Source of the DNA: Diadema setosum | Taxonomy: Eukaryota; Echinodermata; Echinoidea; Diadematoida; Diadematidae | Direction of reading: 5' to 3' | DNA: 64,000 nt | Assembly (NCBI GenBank): GCA_033980235.1 | Contig: CM067067.1 | Location: 5,398,289 to 5,462,288, forward strand | In this document: piece by piece, positions 1 to 13,800 of the stretch | Layout: each line of letters starts with the position of its first letter | Numbering within the stretch: the stretch's first letter is position 1 | The notes under the pieces: generated by a model | Seen by the model: the letters and a program-made list of their open reading frames with translations, nothing else | What the model was told of the DNA's origin: nothing | Databases searched by the model: none | Position numbers and translations under genes: made by a program

Positions 1-709
1 GCGTTTTGCAACGCTGAAGAAAACACCCCCCCCCCCCCCAAACGTGTGCGCCGAAAATAAATTGAGTAAATCGTATGTTTTCCTTTTTTTTTTTATTAAG
101 GATACACAAAAGCACTCTTCCTCTGTGATCAAAAGACAAAGTGTAAGACTTTGTGTAAGATGCGAATCTTAACGTATTGGGCACATTAATAAACTTCGAC
201 AGGTCTGATGGAAACTTAGACAAGGTATGAACAGATTATGGGCGCTAAATGGATTCCACTGGCACTCTTTTGTGTATTGGTGGATATCTCGCGAATCAAT
301 GTATAGTCACTGAAGTAAAAATTGCTTCGGGTAACTGACTGCTTAAGTGACTGTCCATGTCATGGTGACGTGTGTGTTAACATAATGATTTTCTTATAAA
401 TCTGTTCCACGCACGGCCTTACACAGCAGGGGGCGAGGGGTTGTTCCTTCCCCCTAGAAATTTTCAAAACCCCGTTTTTTCTTTAGACTGATCGGATATC
501 AGATTTTGAAGTAATGAACTCAGTAAACGAGAAAGTGACGCAACGATTAAAGAATTTAGTTTGCTTCTTGCTTGTTTCTTGTGTTTGTAAATTTTGTTTC
601 TCATTCTCCTACTGTGAGAATGGCATTATCGTTATGATATTTGTCACCACTCCATTAACTTCTCGTTATCATCAGTATTTTTCTCATTTCACTCTACAGA
701 ATATTAATT
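1..709. other. AT-rich DNA, no gene seen
   Basis: There is a poly-C run at 26-39 and a poly-T run near 85. The rest looks single copy. The only open frame (514-711) is 65 codons, AT-rich and resembles nothing I recognise. No splice-bounded exon is evident. Confidence 0.5.
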
Positions 710-714
710 AATTA

Positions 715-759
<45 letters not shown>

Positions 760-798
760 TTATTATTATTATTATTATTATTATTATCATCATCATCT
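710..798. repeat. (ATT)n trinucleotide microsatellite
   Basis: The tract begins with three ATTA tetramers, continues as uninterrupted ATT triplets with one T insertion near 760, and ends with a short ATC stretch. Confidence 0.97.
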
Positions 799-944
799 TT
801 ATTTGATCGCTATATCCACCTAGACTTAGTATTCAGTTAAGACATATACAGAAAAATGTGACAGATACCAATTTTGGCCATTTGATATTGTCATTCAATA
901 TTTATTTTCCTTAATTTATGATTGAAATTGTTTTGAATATTCCA

Positions 945-1110
945 AAAGTGTGCCCCAGATCGTTGAAGTTTTATTCTACAAAGCTTCCTCATACGGGACG
1001 GGTATTCCCCCTTCCACACCCTCCACCGCTCGGTCACTGCGCTCCCTCGCTTTCTTGCCACCCCCCCCCCCCCACATTGAACATATTCTTGCCCATTCCA
1101 CCCCCTAGTA
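945..1110 (+). repeat. C-rich dispersed repeat, copy 1
   Basis: The order of motifs is a shared ACACCCTC-type stretch, CTCGGTC, CTTGCCACC, then a C13 run (1061-1073). The same order occurs at about 62,385-62,580. Translations on both strands give proline-rich frames that I treat as non-coding. It is a diverged copy of a dispersed element rather than an exon. Confidence 0.5.
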
Positions 1111-2455
1111 AAAACATTCCTGCGTATGGCCATGGTTCCAATCCAAGTGCTTGTTCTGTTGCATCTTTTTGGGATGCAGAGAATCTCAATTTGTACTCGA
1201 CATGCTGTTTGAAATATTACACGTCATTCCGCTGCCCAAGGTAATACTGAGCGCTCCCTTTTTATCATCTATCAATCAGTAATGGAACGCATGGACTTGA
1301 CAGCAGTTGTCACACAACATCAGGCGAACTATCACTCACATGGAACTCATGAATACGGCACTTCGCCTTGAGATAGGACGTGATGAGGAATCATAAACCA
1401 GGGTTTACAGTCGTAGAAGTCTGTCTTGCTCCAGAATAAGGGATGACCAGAGCATCCTGTCAGACACTTTAGGGATTATGGGACGTTCTTCGGGAGTCCA
1501 TTAACAACACAAAAAGTCAGTCCCGTAAAGATGCGCAACGTTTATACGCATAGAAATGACCATTTGAGACTTTACAAAATAGCCTCCATATTACACACGT
1601 AATGCGATACATAAGGATTTATAATGCATTTCTGCTATAGGTTTTCACGAATTTTCTTTTTCCTTATGAGGGGGATGATATTAACACAAATACCGTTTCT
1701 GAGAAAACTAAACTGGCGCAAAGATAGCTTGGAGCTTTGCGACAAAGTTTCAACCGTGATTTAGTGGTTCATATTGCAAACGAATCGCTTAAATTTCTAA
1801 ATAAGAATTTCCTTCGACACAAACATACCCTTAAGAAAAATACCTTTACAGTATCCCCCTATATTCTGTCTGTGGACGTTTCTAAATACATTCACATTGT
1901 ACGTGATCTCAATATGTACATGAATACATACATAAACGGGAAGTATACGGGAGACAAGATAATTTCTCTGAAAGCCAAATATATTATGGAACTGGTTTAT
2001 GATTAGTTCTACTTTATCTTAACGAAGAATTTAGGACCTAATCACATTTTGTTCCCACTGCTTTACTGCACATGAACATTTAAATATTCTCTTTTCACCC
2101 CTCAGTGGTGCCCGCATGTTCTTACCTCCTTTGGTGCACGAGTAAAGGAACGAAGCTCCTACACATCCGGGTATCCATCCAGCGTTTTGACGGGGAGTCC
2201 GCACGCCGAGCGTTCAAGAGGTAGCTGTGTCAATAAATAGGACGGGAGAGAAACAGTGACAGTATCTGTGGAATCAATCCTAGATACACATTCTACGCAT
2301 GAACCCAACATGTTTCAATGTAAGAAATCACTGTCTTGTTATACCCGACGGAATTCCTGATGATTGCAATTTTGTCCCGTTTCCTTTAATGGGATAGCAG
2401 TCACTACAATCCCATGAAATATTGTAGAACTGTCATTGGGGCGGTGCTATAAAAA
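1110..2455. other. Unannotated single-copy-like DNA
   Basis: No repeat, exon or RNA gene could be supported. The 89-codon frame at 1,737-2,006 begins with TTG, lacks a recognisable domain and has a Lys/Asn/Ile/Tyr composition expected of AT-rich DNA. Confidence 0.4.
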
Positions 2456-2459
2456 CAAC

Positions 2460-2635
2460 ACAGGTAAGAATGTTAGAGGCAAACTCAGTGTATAGGAAGT
2501 AAATAAAATGGCAAAGGTAAAAACGTCAGAGGTAATAAATGTCAGGGGTAATAATGTCAAATGTAAACCCGTCAGAGGGATAACAATGTCACAGGTAAAA
2601 ATGTCAGAGGTAAAGTGACAGAGGAAAGTCTAGCC
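2460..2635 (+). repeat. Degenerate 15-17-bp tandem repeat (GGTAAAAATGTCAGA type)
   Basis: About seven to nine diverged units read approximately GGTAAtAAtGTCAGA, for example GGTAAAAACGTCAGA, GGTAATAAATGTCAGG and GGTAAAAATGTCAGA. Unit length varies from about 15 to 17 bases, so this is an old minisatellite and not a codon-phased repeat. Confidence 0.8.
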
Positions 2636-2639
2636 ATTA

Positions 2640-5600
2640 GAGACTGAATCTAGATATAAGTGTAGCCATACCAATTTATGTTTCATGGTCAAAAAAGAAA
2701 GAAGAGGCGAAACATCAGTTAGTACACACCGTAACGCACTTTATTTTAGACGATGTGGAAAAGGGAGATCTCGAAGACACCATTTTATGACACTTATTGA
2801 CGACATCGCCAATATTATGGAATCTGATGACACATATACACACACACAAACACAGTCAAAGGGTTATTCCGTATTACTTAAGATCATCTTCCATTATTAC
2901 CAAAGAAAAAGTGTGTGTACGTAAGCGTATCGAATCTCTAGCGCTCATCCAATAGCCATGTATAGCGCTGGAGCAGCTGCCCGAACCACTTCTGGGGCCC
3001 CACGTGACAGGCGGATACATGCAACTAATAAAGCCACCCGGTAGCTAGAACGTGTCTCGATTGACTGTGAAGACACGCAGATGTCCAAACACACTGAATG
3101 CTATCGGACATTTCGGATCAATATTCTCCCCATTCCCTTTCTCTTTTTTCCCCTCTTCCTCTTTTTTTTTTTTATCCCCCTCGAGGCACCTGGACACATG
3201 GTCATGTAGTAATTTGTTATCTGCTGCTTCTAAAAATTGTCATGATCATTATTAATATTGATTATACTATAACGTCTCTATAGGTTCTTTGCTCATCATT
3301 CTTTCTAGAGCAATTTGACATATTATAAAAAAAAACGTTCAGGTCGATATGACTCTTTATACATACGATAATTTCATTGATTTTCAAGTAGCAAGTCGTG
3401 GAAAATGTTGAGGATTTGGAAAACAGCAACAGCTCTTTATACCTACACACTTCCTATGATTTTGTTTTGTTTTGCTCGGATACAAAATGATTATCAAAAA
3501 ATATATATCTTTGTGGAGAGATGTTATCCCTAAATCTTACTTCCATGGTAAAGATAGTCTCATGATTATACCTCTTCTCTCCATCACAAATCAGCATGTG
3601 TCAAGTGGCAATCAATTTGGATCAAGATAATAGCCACATTTCACTGCGGATGATATTGCTTCTTCATCCCAGGAGAATCGTAATGACTTGTTTCTTCTCC
3701 ATCGTTATGAGGAATTAATTCATTATCTTACACAGCTCACGTGACCAGACCTCTAAGGGCTACACAGGGTTTGCAAAATATTCCTGGCAAGGCATATAGT
3801 AGTCGGTTCTGACGACAAAACACTGTAGGACACTCGGAATGGACATTTGGGTGGATGCGTTTTGCATGAATGTCCAAATTTCACTGCATTTGTGTGAGCT
3901 TGGTAACTGTGTGTGTGCGTGTCTGTCTGTCTGTGAGTGTATGTGTGGTGTGTTTGTGTGTGTGTACGTTTCGTGAGAGTGAGTATATCATAATATAGAG
4001 CTTTGTGTGTAACTGTTGATGTGTGTGTGTGTGTGCGTGTGTGTGTGTGAGTTTGTGTAGAGTCTAACGACATGATAACCATTGGGAGAGAGAGTGTGTG
4101 TGTTTACGCTGTACCGGAATACGATATTGATTACTGAATAGCTAGGCTTGTCCCTGACCTCCAGCATCTTCCATTCTAAACGCGGCACGTACTTATTAAC
4201 AATCCACAAATAACAGCATGAAAATTCACAACGCATGCCGGACAACCGAGGTTAAACATTTCCAAAAATATATGAATCTACAAGGCAAAGCTCTCTCGAG
4301 ATACTTCGATGCGATAGGTCAAAAAGGGGCATTAAATCTGGGCTACCATTACACTAGAAGGTTAGGCGATGCTGTCTAAAAAGTATTTAACGAACAAAAG
4401 TATCTCTGTGAAAGGAAAACCCTGACTTAAAATTAAAGTCCGCTTCGATGATTATGTGAAAACAATCAAACAAGAAAAGTAAAACGTGCATTTTAAACAG
4501 TTACGTGTTAATCAAATACTCTTTACTTGCAGGCGTACAACAATTCTAGAATCATTCGATGCGAATTGCATAGATTCTCCTTTTAAACTTCATTTCACAT
4601 TTTATCGAAGATTTGTGCTTGAAGTAGTGGCAATCCAGCAAGACCATGTCCTTCATACTTTATCGAATTTGCATATATTACTATGACCGATATCACTATT
4701 TTATGATAAATGTGTGAGGCTTTGAAATACATAGAATAATTCATTTGACTATGTTCGACTTCAGTTAAATTCAAACTGCTCTGTTACCTTGATTGTCACT
4801 GTTCATCAAAGTGCAGTGGAGTTACTCCTTAAAAGGAATCAGGCAATGCAAATACAAATGTTGATTCATGACACCGTTAAACATGCTATGTGGCCAAATG
4901 AATCTAGATACATGCCATATATTTTAGAATAATTTTTCTGCTATTTTTCTTTTCTATAGATTTTGGTCACATAAGTGTTAATCAAGGTAATATGATTTAC
5001 ATCTGCATTGCATAGTTCCTTTAAGGTTAAAAGTGTACGAGCGAGCTGAGGGATTCCGTGTTGAGAGCATGTTGATCACGTTGCGTCAAGCAATCTATAC
5101 CTATATAGAGCGCCGACCTACACTTGAGTCGGTTCATCGCCATTTCGCAATTTTGCTCGCTTCCCATTAGTTTGTATGGCATGATGGGCATTTTCATAAA
5201 CCAATTTTGATAAGTAATGTAATCAAATTAGACGATGTTTCTCTCTGGATCCCACTTCTCCCTCCCTCTCTCTCTCCCACGGCGTGCTTCATTTATTTTG
5301 CTTCGCGTCACTGCTATGATTTTTGTGGAGATCTTTCTTTTTTTCTTCCCTCCACAAAGGCCGCCGCTTTGTCATTACAAGGTGTGTATTATTAAAAGAA
5401 AATGCTGATCAAATTGAGATGGGAGCATCCTTACATAATTAATGCATGGTAAAACATTTATGTAGATTGTCTACATCTGCGACATTTAAATCACGTGTAG
5501 ACATCAAGCCAAACATAGAAAAAAAAAAGAAGTTGCAAGGATGAATATACCGGATTCAAGTGTGTTCAATCTGAATTCACTAATGCTATGATATTGAAGA

Positions 5601-6380
5601 GTATCGTTATCGGCAGACGACAAACCGTCTGCCCAGAAACAAGGTCACTCCATTATGCTTTCAGATAGGCTCCCGACCTTGTTTGCTAGGTTTACCTTCT
5701 CAGGGTCGAAGAAGGATTGGAGCTTGTAAAATCGCATTTTTTTTTCTTACTTAGCTGTACGAATGTTGAAAAAAAAATCATATGTATTACGCTGATGTAA
5801 CGAAGAACTCAAAAGACATATCGTTGACGACAATAGGAATCAACATAATAACAATTGTGATTGCCAAATGGACCTGCCATAGACGTAACTATTAAAAAAA
5901 AAACAAAAAAAAAACAAAGATTTTTTTTTATTATTTTTTTTTTCAGTGTCTGACAATAACATTGGCACACAGCCGGGTGCTGGGGACTGTAAGGTATACG
6001 CAATAAATCATTATTGCATGAATAAATTGTGTACCCACTGCTATTAGGGATGAGAACCATTACTGGCTATAGGACGGGACAGTGTTTGGCGGAAGGTCGG
6101 TAGTCCTGTGGATGTATAAAGTATGACGCCTGTCTAGCAATCAGGAGGTCGTGTGTTGGAGTGCCCATTGTACTATTATAATTATCATAATGTAAGAGTG
6201 TGCCACTAATACGTTGTTCATTATTGGTTCTTCTCGTATATACGATGTATTTGATTGAATTCGTTTTCACAGTTGTCATCTGTATATCAATGGAGGCCAA
6301 CCTTATGCATCATTCTGTCATGTTATGTTACAGCCTCCCTTATACCATGCTTATCTTCACTCCCCCATATCCCTTTCCCT
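2640..6380. other. AT-rich DNA with GT-rich patches, no gene seen
   Basis: GT/TG-rich stretches lie at about 3,908-3,985 and 4,018-4,110, and poly-pyrimidine at 3,125-3,180. Threonine/histidine open frames on the minus strand at 3,753-4,245 are translations of these GT tracts. Otherwise nothing was recognised. Confidence 0.5.
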
Positions 6381-6382
6381 CT

Positions 6383-6627
<245 letters not shown>

Positions 6628-6632
<5 letters not shown>

Positions 6633-8136
6633 GATGCAAGAGATGTTGTGCCAACTTTTAAACTTCCACGTGGTGGAGACATTATTATTTATAGGCGTAA
6701 TAATATACTATACGTCTTACGCCTACTATGGGGGGGGGGGGGGTTGTCTGTGTGAAATGTATACACAATTTCACGACCCTTTCACTCATGTACTGATTGC
6801 TGATACTTTCGCTGCTGCATTACTGCATACTCTAATTTTGTGTGGCTTCTCTGAGTCTTATCTAGCAACATTGATTTGTTTGTGCTTTTGTTTGTTATGT
6901 TTTTGGCATATCTTTTTGGAATTTATTTTCTTCAACTAACTTTATATCGTCTATACAGATATTCGTGTTCCACATTTACCTATATACACGTGCCTGACTT
7001 TATTGTAGGACCGAATGAGTATATCAAACTACTGTAAATTGCTTTTACATGTAGACCCCATCATAGTCATTTCTAATACTTTGTAAAATTATAGTCACCA
7101 ATACTACAGTAAACAGACCGTTACGTTTAGTTTTATGTAGAGACAGTTGTATATTCAGGTGATGGTTTCACCTATTTGTAATTCATACTTTTTGTATTGA
7201 GCATGTTAAATAATGTATTTTTGAATGACATTTTCTCGAGAAATATGAAAATTGAAATCGAAATTGCCATTGAAACTGATATAGAAAATACCATATCCTT
7301 GCTTATATAGGAACACTTTATCATTCTGGATATCAGTGATCTTATAATGTCATTGCAATTGTATCGTATGTGAAATTCCCTTGTTGAATTATCGCCGTTC
7401 AAAAGTTATTGCGTAATGTTATGTAACCGACCATGACCTGTAAGTGTCCACCTGTACCTCGGTGAGAAAATACTTTGCTATGCTTTACTATTCAGTGATC
7501 CAGGTGATCTAACTTTGTGTATAGTGAAAGCAGATAGACCTCTCCTCTCTCCTTTCTCCGATCCTATCTCTATGCAAGTCATCCCTCCCCTTATTTTCCT
7601 ACATGTTATGTCTTATGTACGAGGGCTGCATGCAAATCAAGCAATGCTTAAGCTGTAGCAATTCTGCGTTATTCATTGCATCACTGATATGTTCTGTTGT
7701 ACATTGTAAAGGCAACGAAGAAACTGTATTGCTGTACATTCTAAAGGTAATGAAGAAACTTACCTTGTTAGCACTTAATGTTTATGTATATCCATTTATA
7801 TGTATGGTACCAACAGTGTATATGATATATGTGTATGTATCTGCATAAGCAATGATATAATGCAGGAACCAATAAATCAAATCAAATCAAATCAAATCAA
7901 AATCAAATCAATTACACAACTGATATTCATTGCTTGTAATATAATAATAAAAAAAAAAAACTATAGAAATCGAGAAAATTGGGAATCAGCAATATCCAGA
8001 CGGATTTTAATCTGCTGATGGATTTTTTTCCAACATGCAGATCACTGCCTTCTGTAGCAATAAGAATACCGCACGAATTTCGGTACCATTTATTCTTTGC
8101 TATACATAATTTTACTGAAATTTGACGGCACATTAT
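6628..8136. other. AT-rich DNA, no gene seen
   Basis: It contains a G14 run (6,730-6,743), a diverged 35-bp tandem pair at about 7,698-7,767 around TGTACATT...AAAGG, and (AATCA)n at 7,876-7,912. A 204-codon frame (6,325-6,939) is mostly the upstream TA repeat and is not a gene. Confidence 0.5.
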
Positions 8137-8515
8137 TTAAAAGGAGACCTCCGAATGACTTTCAGACTTTTACATTAAAATAACTATAAATTTGTGTAAT
8201 ACTGTGTACAGAGTTTCAGAATTTATAGTGATTGGGATGGGGAATGAGAATGTTTTCAAAATATATGACAAATCACAATGAACAAGGGTGATGACATGAT
8301 AGCCCCACCATAGGAATGCATGAGTGGGGGCTCAAAGAAGCACAACAAAAGAAGAAAGCATGCATACATTCTACACAGGTGAACTTGTTAAGCAAGCCTT
8401 ATTGTAATGGAATAATATTGCTACATTCCTGAAATATGTGAGCCTTCTATGTCATCATCGTTGATGTTCAGTGTAATTTGCCTTTTTTAAGAGTTTTTGT
8501 TTCTCCGCTCACGGA

Positions 8516-8610
<95 letters not shown>

Positions 8611-8690
8611 CCATAAATCTAGACATGGAGCTGTTGATTTATGTGTTACATTATTTGAGATTATGAAAATCGTGTGGAATTCCCCTTTAA
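8137..8690 (-). mobile_element. TTAA-bounded non-autonomous element, copy T1
   Basis: Both ends begin inside a TTAA (8,137-8,140 and 8,687-8,690). The right end read inward is TTAAAGGGGAATTCCA and the left is TTAAAAGGAGACCTCC. The body matches the reverse complement of 49,337-49,805 along its whole length, for example TACACAGGTGAACTTGTTA and the ATGTCATCAT stretch. TTAA target sites are typical of piggyBac-type transposases. No transposase is encoded, so this is MITE-like. A long (CA)n lies inside this copy only. Confidence 0.8.
8517..8606 (+). repeat. (CA)n microsatellite inside T1
   Basis: About 90 bases of CA with a single AAACAC interruption at about 8,561. The paralogous element at 49.3 kb carries only a short CCACA at the matching point. 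The Thr/His open frame is an artefact. Confidence 0.97.
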
Positions 8691-9930
8691 CTTATTAAAC
8701 TGTAAGTCACTATAAGGCACAATTGAGTAAAAAAAAAATGAATAGCAATTTTAGTTACAACTTGGCACAAAAATACGTCATTACATTTGGGCAATAATTT
8801 GTCCACATTTATTTTTTTGTCCAATTTGAATATCAGGAAAAAATGTAATATTTCTCAACCTTCGTCATACATGCATATAGAGGAGAATGCATATTTATTG
8901 ACAAGTTACATGTTCCGTGATCAAAATGTTATGGGTTTTATATATATGTATATATGATCGAATTTTGTACTGCATGGGAAATTTATGCCAGACTCGAATG
9001 CAAGTAAGTCTCTTCTGACTTGGTTTTTCATATTCTTTTGAAACCTCATTTCCAGATCCTTTTTTTTTTTTTTGGAACATGACACAAACAACAAGGAATG
9101 TATCATAACTCAGGAAATCTTCGCTTTCACCACGAATCAGAATTTCCATGCAGGATATCTGTTATTTATGTCGCGGGCAGTAAGGCAATGACCTTGATGG
9201 TGGCGAGATGGGGCCCCTGTGCGTAGTAAAGACGTAAGTCCCCTGTCTTTATTTTTACTGTTTTGCTTTCATCAAGCAGATGTCTTAATGGAGCGGTCGA
9301 AAATCGATACAGCAGGGTGCGTACCTAGCGGCTCTTCCCCGCGACCCCGACAGGACTCCGGCCGGCGAGGAAGAGAAAAAAAAAAACCAACAATGTGCAG
9401 GAGGCTAAAATAAAAAACAAGGGTTCGGCAAGTATATAGCAATAGGTGCGCTTTAGAATGTTGTATACTACCAGCTTATCCATTAAGAGAGAAAGAAAAT
9501 GGAAGAGGACTCGGGGGGGGGGGGAACCAGCTCTAGGGGGTGGACAAGATTAAAAGCCTTCCTGTATACTGCAATATTCAATATTGAAATCTACTACATT
9601 GCCGCTCATTCAGATGTAAAAACACTCTAACACACAAGAAAGGCATGTGATATAACATACAACGAGAAGGAAAAGTATCACCAGAAAGAACAAACAGACA
9701 GATGTCAAAACGCAAAATATCAGCTGAAAGTACATAAAAGTCAGCTTTAGCTTTATGTCACATAAAACTTCTCTTCAACTCTCTCGACCTTGTCTGTCTT
9801 TCACAGATGTGCGCATCCAATTATCTACTCCACATACTAAGTACCCGGATGATAGTTTCAAAGTGAAAGTATGTTTAATTGTACTTTTCTTTTTAAAGTG
9901 TCAACATGAACACCGAGTTTGGAGGGTCCT
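8691..9930. other. Unannotated DNA
   Basis: It holds a poly-T run near 9,059, a G12 run at 9,513-9,524 and a CpG-richer patch at about 9,290-9,375 with no recognisable protein. No exon is supported. Confidence 0.4.
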
Positions 9931-10313
9931 TTAAAGGGACTGTACAGTACTGGTTGAGGTGAGGATTCAGGTTTATAACATTCCTAAATGAGACAATGAA
10001 AAACCTCTTATGAAATATGAAAGGGCATGTAATTTTAGGATTCAACGTTTATTTGATGAAAATTGGCTTTGAAGTGGCTGAGATATCAAAAAAAAAAAGT
10101 TATAATGATAAAAGGCGATAGGCCACGCCTTTTTATTAGGATCTCTTTGTTTCACCTTGTCTCAGCCATTTCAATACCGATTTTCATCAAGTGAACTTTT
10201 GATTCCCCTTAGAATTGCATGCTCTTTGACATCTCATAGAGTGGTTTCTGAATACCTCGCAAAACGTTAAAAGCTAAATCCTCACCTCAACCAGAACTGT
10301 ACAGTCCCTTTAA
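9931..10313. mobile_element. TTAA-bounded foldback MITE, copy T4
   Basis: Long near-perfect TIRs begin TTAAAGGGACTGTACAGT and continue ctggttgaggtgaggat; both ends agree over about 36 bases with one or two mismatches. The interior is also partly self-complementary around AAAATTGG/GATTTTCATCAA, so the whole 383-bp element folds back. The TTAA (left 9,931-9,934, right 10,310-10,313) is the probable target duplication. It is non-coding. Confidence 0.88.
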
Positions 10314-13300
10314 GTGGGTAAAATCCTCAGGTTAGAAACAATATTCCTCGTCTGCAGATGTGGGTGCACACGGGTTAAGAATCAAGAATGCATAGTCTCA
10401 AACCCCAGGCAGCCAATCAAGAGCACAGGCACGACTTCCCACCTCGCTAATCTTGTCCCAAGCTGGCTCTCGCCGAAACTTGATCAGTATTGATCGAAAC
10501 GCGATCTAATGTAATAATTTTCCGCCATTCAATGGCTACAATGAAAATGACTATACAATCCATGGAGGGTTGATCATTACATGGTATGCAGTCCCACTCT
10601 TCCTTCCCCTTCCCTTTTCGGACAATGTATAATTCTGTTCACGGTAAATGTTTATTTCCATAATCAAATTTGAAATGCGACAGGGAACACTCCTTGCACA
10701 TGTCGTGGGCAAACTACATCGACCAACTCTTATAGGAGTTGTTGACTTGCTGCGCGAAGGCGAGCGAAGAAATGGATTACTAGGAAATAACGCATGATCT
10801 TCAAGGGAACTTACAAGTTCGCAGAACCAAAATAGGGGCAGAAGTAAGTCATCTCCACTAGGATATCACAGTTTGTACATAAAATATTACTCAAATGAAG
10901 TACAAAAAAGAAGGATAAGCCCTAACACCAAATACAGCATACATGTAAATTATATGTCAATTCAACCAACATTTAATAATTAGGTAAACAAGTAATGTCT
11001 GTTCGCAAATTCCTCCTTTTTAATGGATATCTACACAATTACTCATCAACAATATCATCTTCATATCACATCTTTCTTTCTCTTTTTCTTCTATCTTTCA
11101 ATCTTTCTGTCGATTTATCTATCAATTATTAATCCCTCAATCCATTTATCTCACAGGGTCACAGGCCTTGATATATCATCCATCCATAATTAGGCCAGCT
11201 TTTCTCCTCTTTCCCTTTCTCCTATGTTCCAATCCCCATTTCGTCGTTGTAATAAAGTTGAAAGTGCATTTTTGTTTTGTTTTTTTCTCAATCTACGCTC
11301 GAAGCCAAATTGCAAAAATCCTTGGATCTACTTTCCATTACATCTCAGCATCACGTCAGGAGCACTGGCTGGAGTTTCAGCTTCATCTATCTACGTCGCT
11401 GAATGAGAATAGAAACAGTCCCCCCCCCCCCCCCCCCATTATCACATGGCATTCATCAGTAACGTGGCATTGTATAATGTCACGTCACTTTGGCTCCCAA
11501 TGATGAGCGTGTAAACGCCTTTGGGTTTTTGTCCTCTTTTTTTTTTTCTTAACTTATACCATATCAATTTCTTTATCAATCGCTAGTTCGTACCCTCCCC
11601 AGAAGTCTCGTAATTAAGATCTATCCATAGGTCATCAGAGCCTGCAATTTAATTCCCCACCCCTCAGGATACTCTGCCTCTGATGAAGAGAAAGTCACGT
11701 GATATTCTTTTTTTTTTTCTATTCCAAGTCCTTACCTCGGGCAAGTAATTTTGTTTTGACTGTTCAAGCATAGATATATTGGAACAACTTTCATTGAGGG
11801 TACAAAAATCGTGAAAAAAGGGGCGTCTTGCACAATGTCTTCGTAACTTGTAAACTGCGAGTAGGTAATAGTTACTAGCTATATTAACAATAAGTTACAA
11901 ACTAGTGGTTTGAGAAGTTTAAGCGGAAGGGCTACATCATGCATGGTAAAAATGTCGAAAGGTTTATTATGTACTGCGATTAATGCAATATGGTGTGATG
12001 GATATGTAATAATCGATACTCCTTATTGCGGCAAAACATTTTACTGGGATACTTTTTTGACCTATTGATACCCTCCACATCCACATCTTCCCTTACAACC
12101 TATTCCTCCTACACCAGTGACACTACAGTCACTAAAGGACACAATAGGCAGACGATCGATCACCATGTAGCGGAGGAGGGAAAACGCAATCTCCATCCAA
12201 TTTACAAATGACGGATAACACCGTTAAACGCTTGGAAAGGAAGGCATTTGAGAGTTGATTACAAAGCGCTTTTTTTTTTTCACAACACGTGACTTGCACC
12301 ACCTACAGTCATGTTTGCCCTGATACTGACCGGTACAGACATGTTGTGTGTTTTGTTGGCCTGCTTTGTAATGCCAGATCTTTCTAGATTTTCTTTTAAA
12401 GAAAACATTTCATTTTTCGACAATTCTTATCTCGGGAGGTATTCACCTCAAGGGGGAAAACACCCCTGTCGGGCTATCAAAGAATGCAAAGCAACAAATC
12501 AACGAAACTTTGAGCATTATCAAACATGAAGATCTAAGAAGTAATGCATTTTGAATGTCACAGACTTATGGCGTCTTGTGGGGACTAGAAACGAACCTTG
12601 CATGTTGTAATGCGCTGTGTAGCCAGCGAACGGTAACACGACATTTGCTCCTGCGACAATTGCTCCGGTCTATTTTCTCCAAGAATTTAGGGTTAGAACT
12701 ATAGGATTGAGATAGGGTTTTGGGTTTAGTTTGATCAGGGAGGTGAGAGGAAACACCTCCCTGGTTTGATGTGAGGATTAGGATTGTTGGTAGGGTTATG
12801 TTTGAGGGGAAAAATTATGTTGTCTTATACAGCGTACAGATATTTTATAGGAGCAATTTCTGTGGCAGGAGCAAATGTCATGGACCCGTAGCCAAAATGG
12901 ACAAAACAGCGATTTTATTTATTTTAGTTCATTTTAACTTATCCTATATACGGGAGAAAATCAGTACTCGTGTTCAAAGATGCACATTAAATAGTCTTGT
13001 TGATTTACCTTCCTCGGAGTCATTGAAAAAAAAATCAGACTACATACCAGACATAATACAGACAAAGCACACATAGTAAATGAAGAGCATATTGCAAACG
13101 ACGCCACAGTAAAGTAACCCGGACGACTCGAAGTCGTGGGGCCCACTCAGCGAAACGTAAAGTGCTTTTAGGCGCATTCTGAATCTCTAATTTTTAATAA
13201 CATATCCGATTTCCACCCAAATTTCCGCTGAGGAAATGGAATGGAATGGCCCTACTCGTTCAGGATATAAGCCTTCTCATGGTAACCACTGCATGCTTTT

Positions 13301-13380
13301 CCAAAGGGCCTAGCCAATTATTATTTAACCCAGCGTCGCCAGATATTCATATTTGCACATGCGTGGACCTATAATATATA
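10314..13380. other. Unannotated DNA with poly-C and small hairpin
   Basis: C18 lies at 11,420-11,437 and CT-rich DNA at 11,060-11,230. A perfect 10-bp stem with 8-nt loop is at 12,736-12,763 (CAGGGAGGTG / CACCTCCCTG). A G-rich degenerate TTAGGG-like patch is at 12,685-12,800. No exon or RNA gene was recognised. Confidence 0.45.
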
Positions 13381-13479
13381 AAAGTGCCATTATGGGACAA
13401 GGTGGATGTAAAACTTCTTGTCTATTAAAGGACAAATGCACAGTGGTATAGAATAAGCCATGCAGGTCGGGGTTAGCTC

Positions 13480-13800
13480 ATATGCACATGGGTACAAATG
13501 ACCTTTCTTCTTTCTCAGTTGATTAGGCACTCCACTATTTTGCTTGCGACAGAATGCATTAGCTTGCCCGACGTAGCAATAATTTATGGAATTCATCAGA
13601 CATGTTCAAACAAAGGATAAACTTGTGTAGACCAGGTGACCAGAATGATCCATCAATCAGCACTTTGGAAAGCATCAATTTTATTATTTTGCATTGAATG
13701 TATTAACAATCTTTTTCTAGTGATATTGCCAAATATATCGCTTTTGCTGCCAGGTGGATGTGCTTGCAAGCACCATAGAAAAGGATTACTTGAATAATTA
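13480..13800 (+). pseudogene. Decayed receptor-like repeat, copy A
   Basis: It aligns over about 300 bases with the reverse complement of 16,042-16,332 and partly with 58,085-58,225. Conceptual translation gives KASILLFCIECINNLF and then, after a frameshift, a VRWMC-like segment. In copy B the equivalent is a basic stretch followed by a hydrophobic segment ending in Pro, which resembles a third intracellular loop plus sixth helix of a rhodopsin-type receptor. Here the frame is broken by stops and a shift after the PNI. Alternatively it is a non-coding dispersed repeat. The receptor interpretation is inference. Confidence 0.35.

Noticed and set aside
8478..8666. Thr/His-repeat protein (also at 17,076 and 3,753)
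   Set aside because: They are translations of CA/GT microsatellites.
12685..12800. Interstitial telomere repeat
   Set aside because: Only one TTAGGGTTAG word is present; the rest is loosely G-rich.
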